DNA of 25,224 bases, from positions 1 to 25,224 of the forward strand of contig NW_026516908.1 in assembly GCF_025766255.1 (NCBI RefSeq), in the 5' to 3' direction. Under the pieces are notes generated by a model that worked only from the letters and a program-made list of their open reading frames with translations, had not been told where the DNA came from and searched no databases. Origin of the DNA: Zychaea mexicana. Its lineage: Eukaryota > Mucoromycota > Mucoromycetes > Mucorales > Lichtheimiaceae. Both the position numbers and the translations under genes were made by a program. Shown one piece after another: positions 25,216-25,224 of this stretch. Positions within the stretch are counted from its first letter, which is position 1. Each line of letters opens with the position of its first letter.

Positions 25216-25224
25216 CAACAGGAA

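Larger units (their letters stand above)
24060..25224. mobile_element. Chromodomain/zinc-motif transposon, copy II (runs off the window)
   Basis: At about 24060 the composition falls sharply to AT-rich, beginning with a perfect 20-base palindrome ATACTTATAATTATAAGTAT (24060-24079) that may mark the element's end. The following ATTTAATAAAA word also occurs near the outer edge of copy I (about 769), a weak hint of a terminal repeat. Inside are the zinc-motif gene (plus) and the chromodomain end of the transposase (minus), convergent as in copy I. Confidence 0.7.

Overview
The window looks like a transposon-crowded stretch of an early-diverging fungal genome, most likely Mucoromycota (Mucorales-like). 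The reasons are several decayed Tc1/mariner transposases of the type common there (FIDEAGF, VMDN, LPPYSP.LNPIE motifs), short GTAAGT-type introns, a member of what I recognise as a multigene hypothetical family of these fungi, and strong alternation between very AT-rich and GC-richer blocks. Most of the 25 kb is mobile DNA in several nested layers. Almost every gene is broken, and the one large intact coding region is a 710-residue transposase.

Left part (1-6.6 kb). The right end of a hAT-like element (to 517) abuts a long decayed element. That element carries a PIF/Harbinger-type (DDE_Tnp_4) transposase with a C-terminal chromodomain (956-6024, plus strand) and, tail to tail with it, a small zinc-motif protein (6070-6543, minus strand). 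Its reading frame is split by a hAT-like non-autonomous element with GGTTCGGTTC arrays (1213-3022, 8-bp target duplication), which itself carries a TA-flanked element (1435-2173). It is split again by a pair of long palindromes (3086-4576) and by a small hairpin-rich segment. A second copy of the same two-gene unit enters at the right edge (24.06-25.22 kb) with the same convergent arrangement.

Middle part (6.57-11 kb). A solo LTR with mismatched flanks fuses the first unit to a truncated Tc1-like transposase. This is followed by fragments of two further Tc1-like elements, an eight-unit array with a period near 22 bp, and another Tc1-like remnant.

Central part (11.06-18.9 kb). A decayed host-type gene with a GEVK motif (possible PD-(D/E)XK-like fold) is split by a 5.36-kb hAT-like element. 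The element sits in an intron, and its 8-bp target duplication GTAAGTAG is the splice donor itself. Two later transposons lie inside it: a 3.08-kb TA-flanked element with the intact 710-residue transposase, and an ISXO2/Merlin-like element with an 8-bp duplication. The related hAT copy at 1-517 lacks both insertions and so serves as an internal empty-site control.

Right part (18.9-25.2 kb). An inverted relative of the Tc1 block (18.9-20.5 kb) shares its junctions with the 7.2-9.9 kb block. A GC-richer stretch with few recognisable genes follows. It contains one plausible single-copy gene on the minus strand (22658-23289: Ser/Pro-rich then acidic, with one apparent frameshift). The second chromodomain/zinc-motif unit closes the window. 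No tRNA, rRNA or CRISPR was seen.
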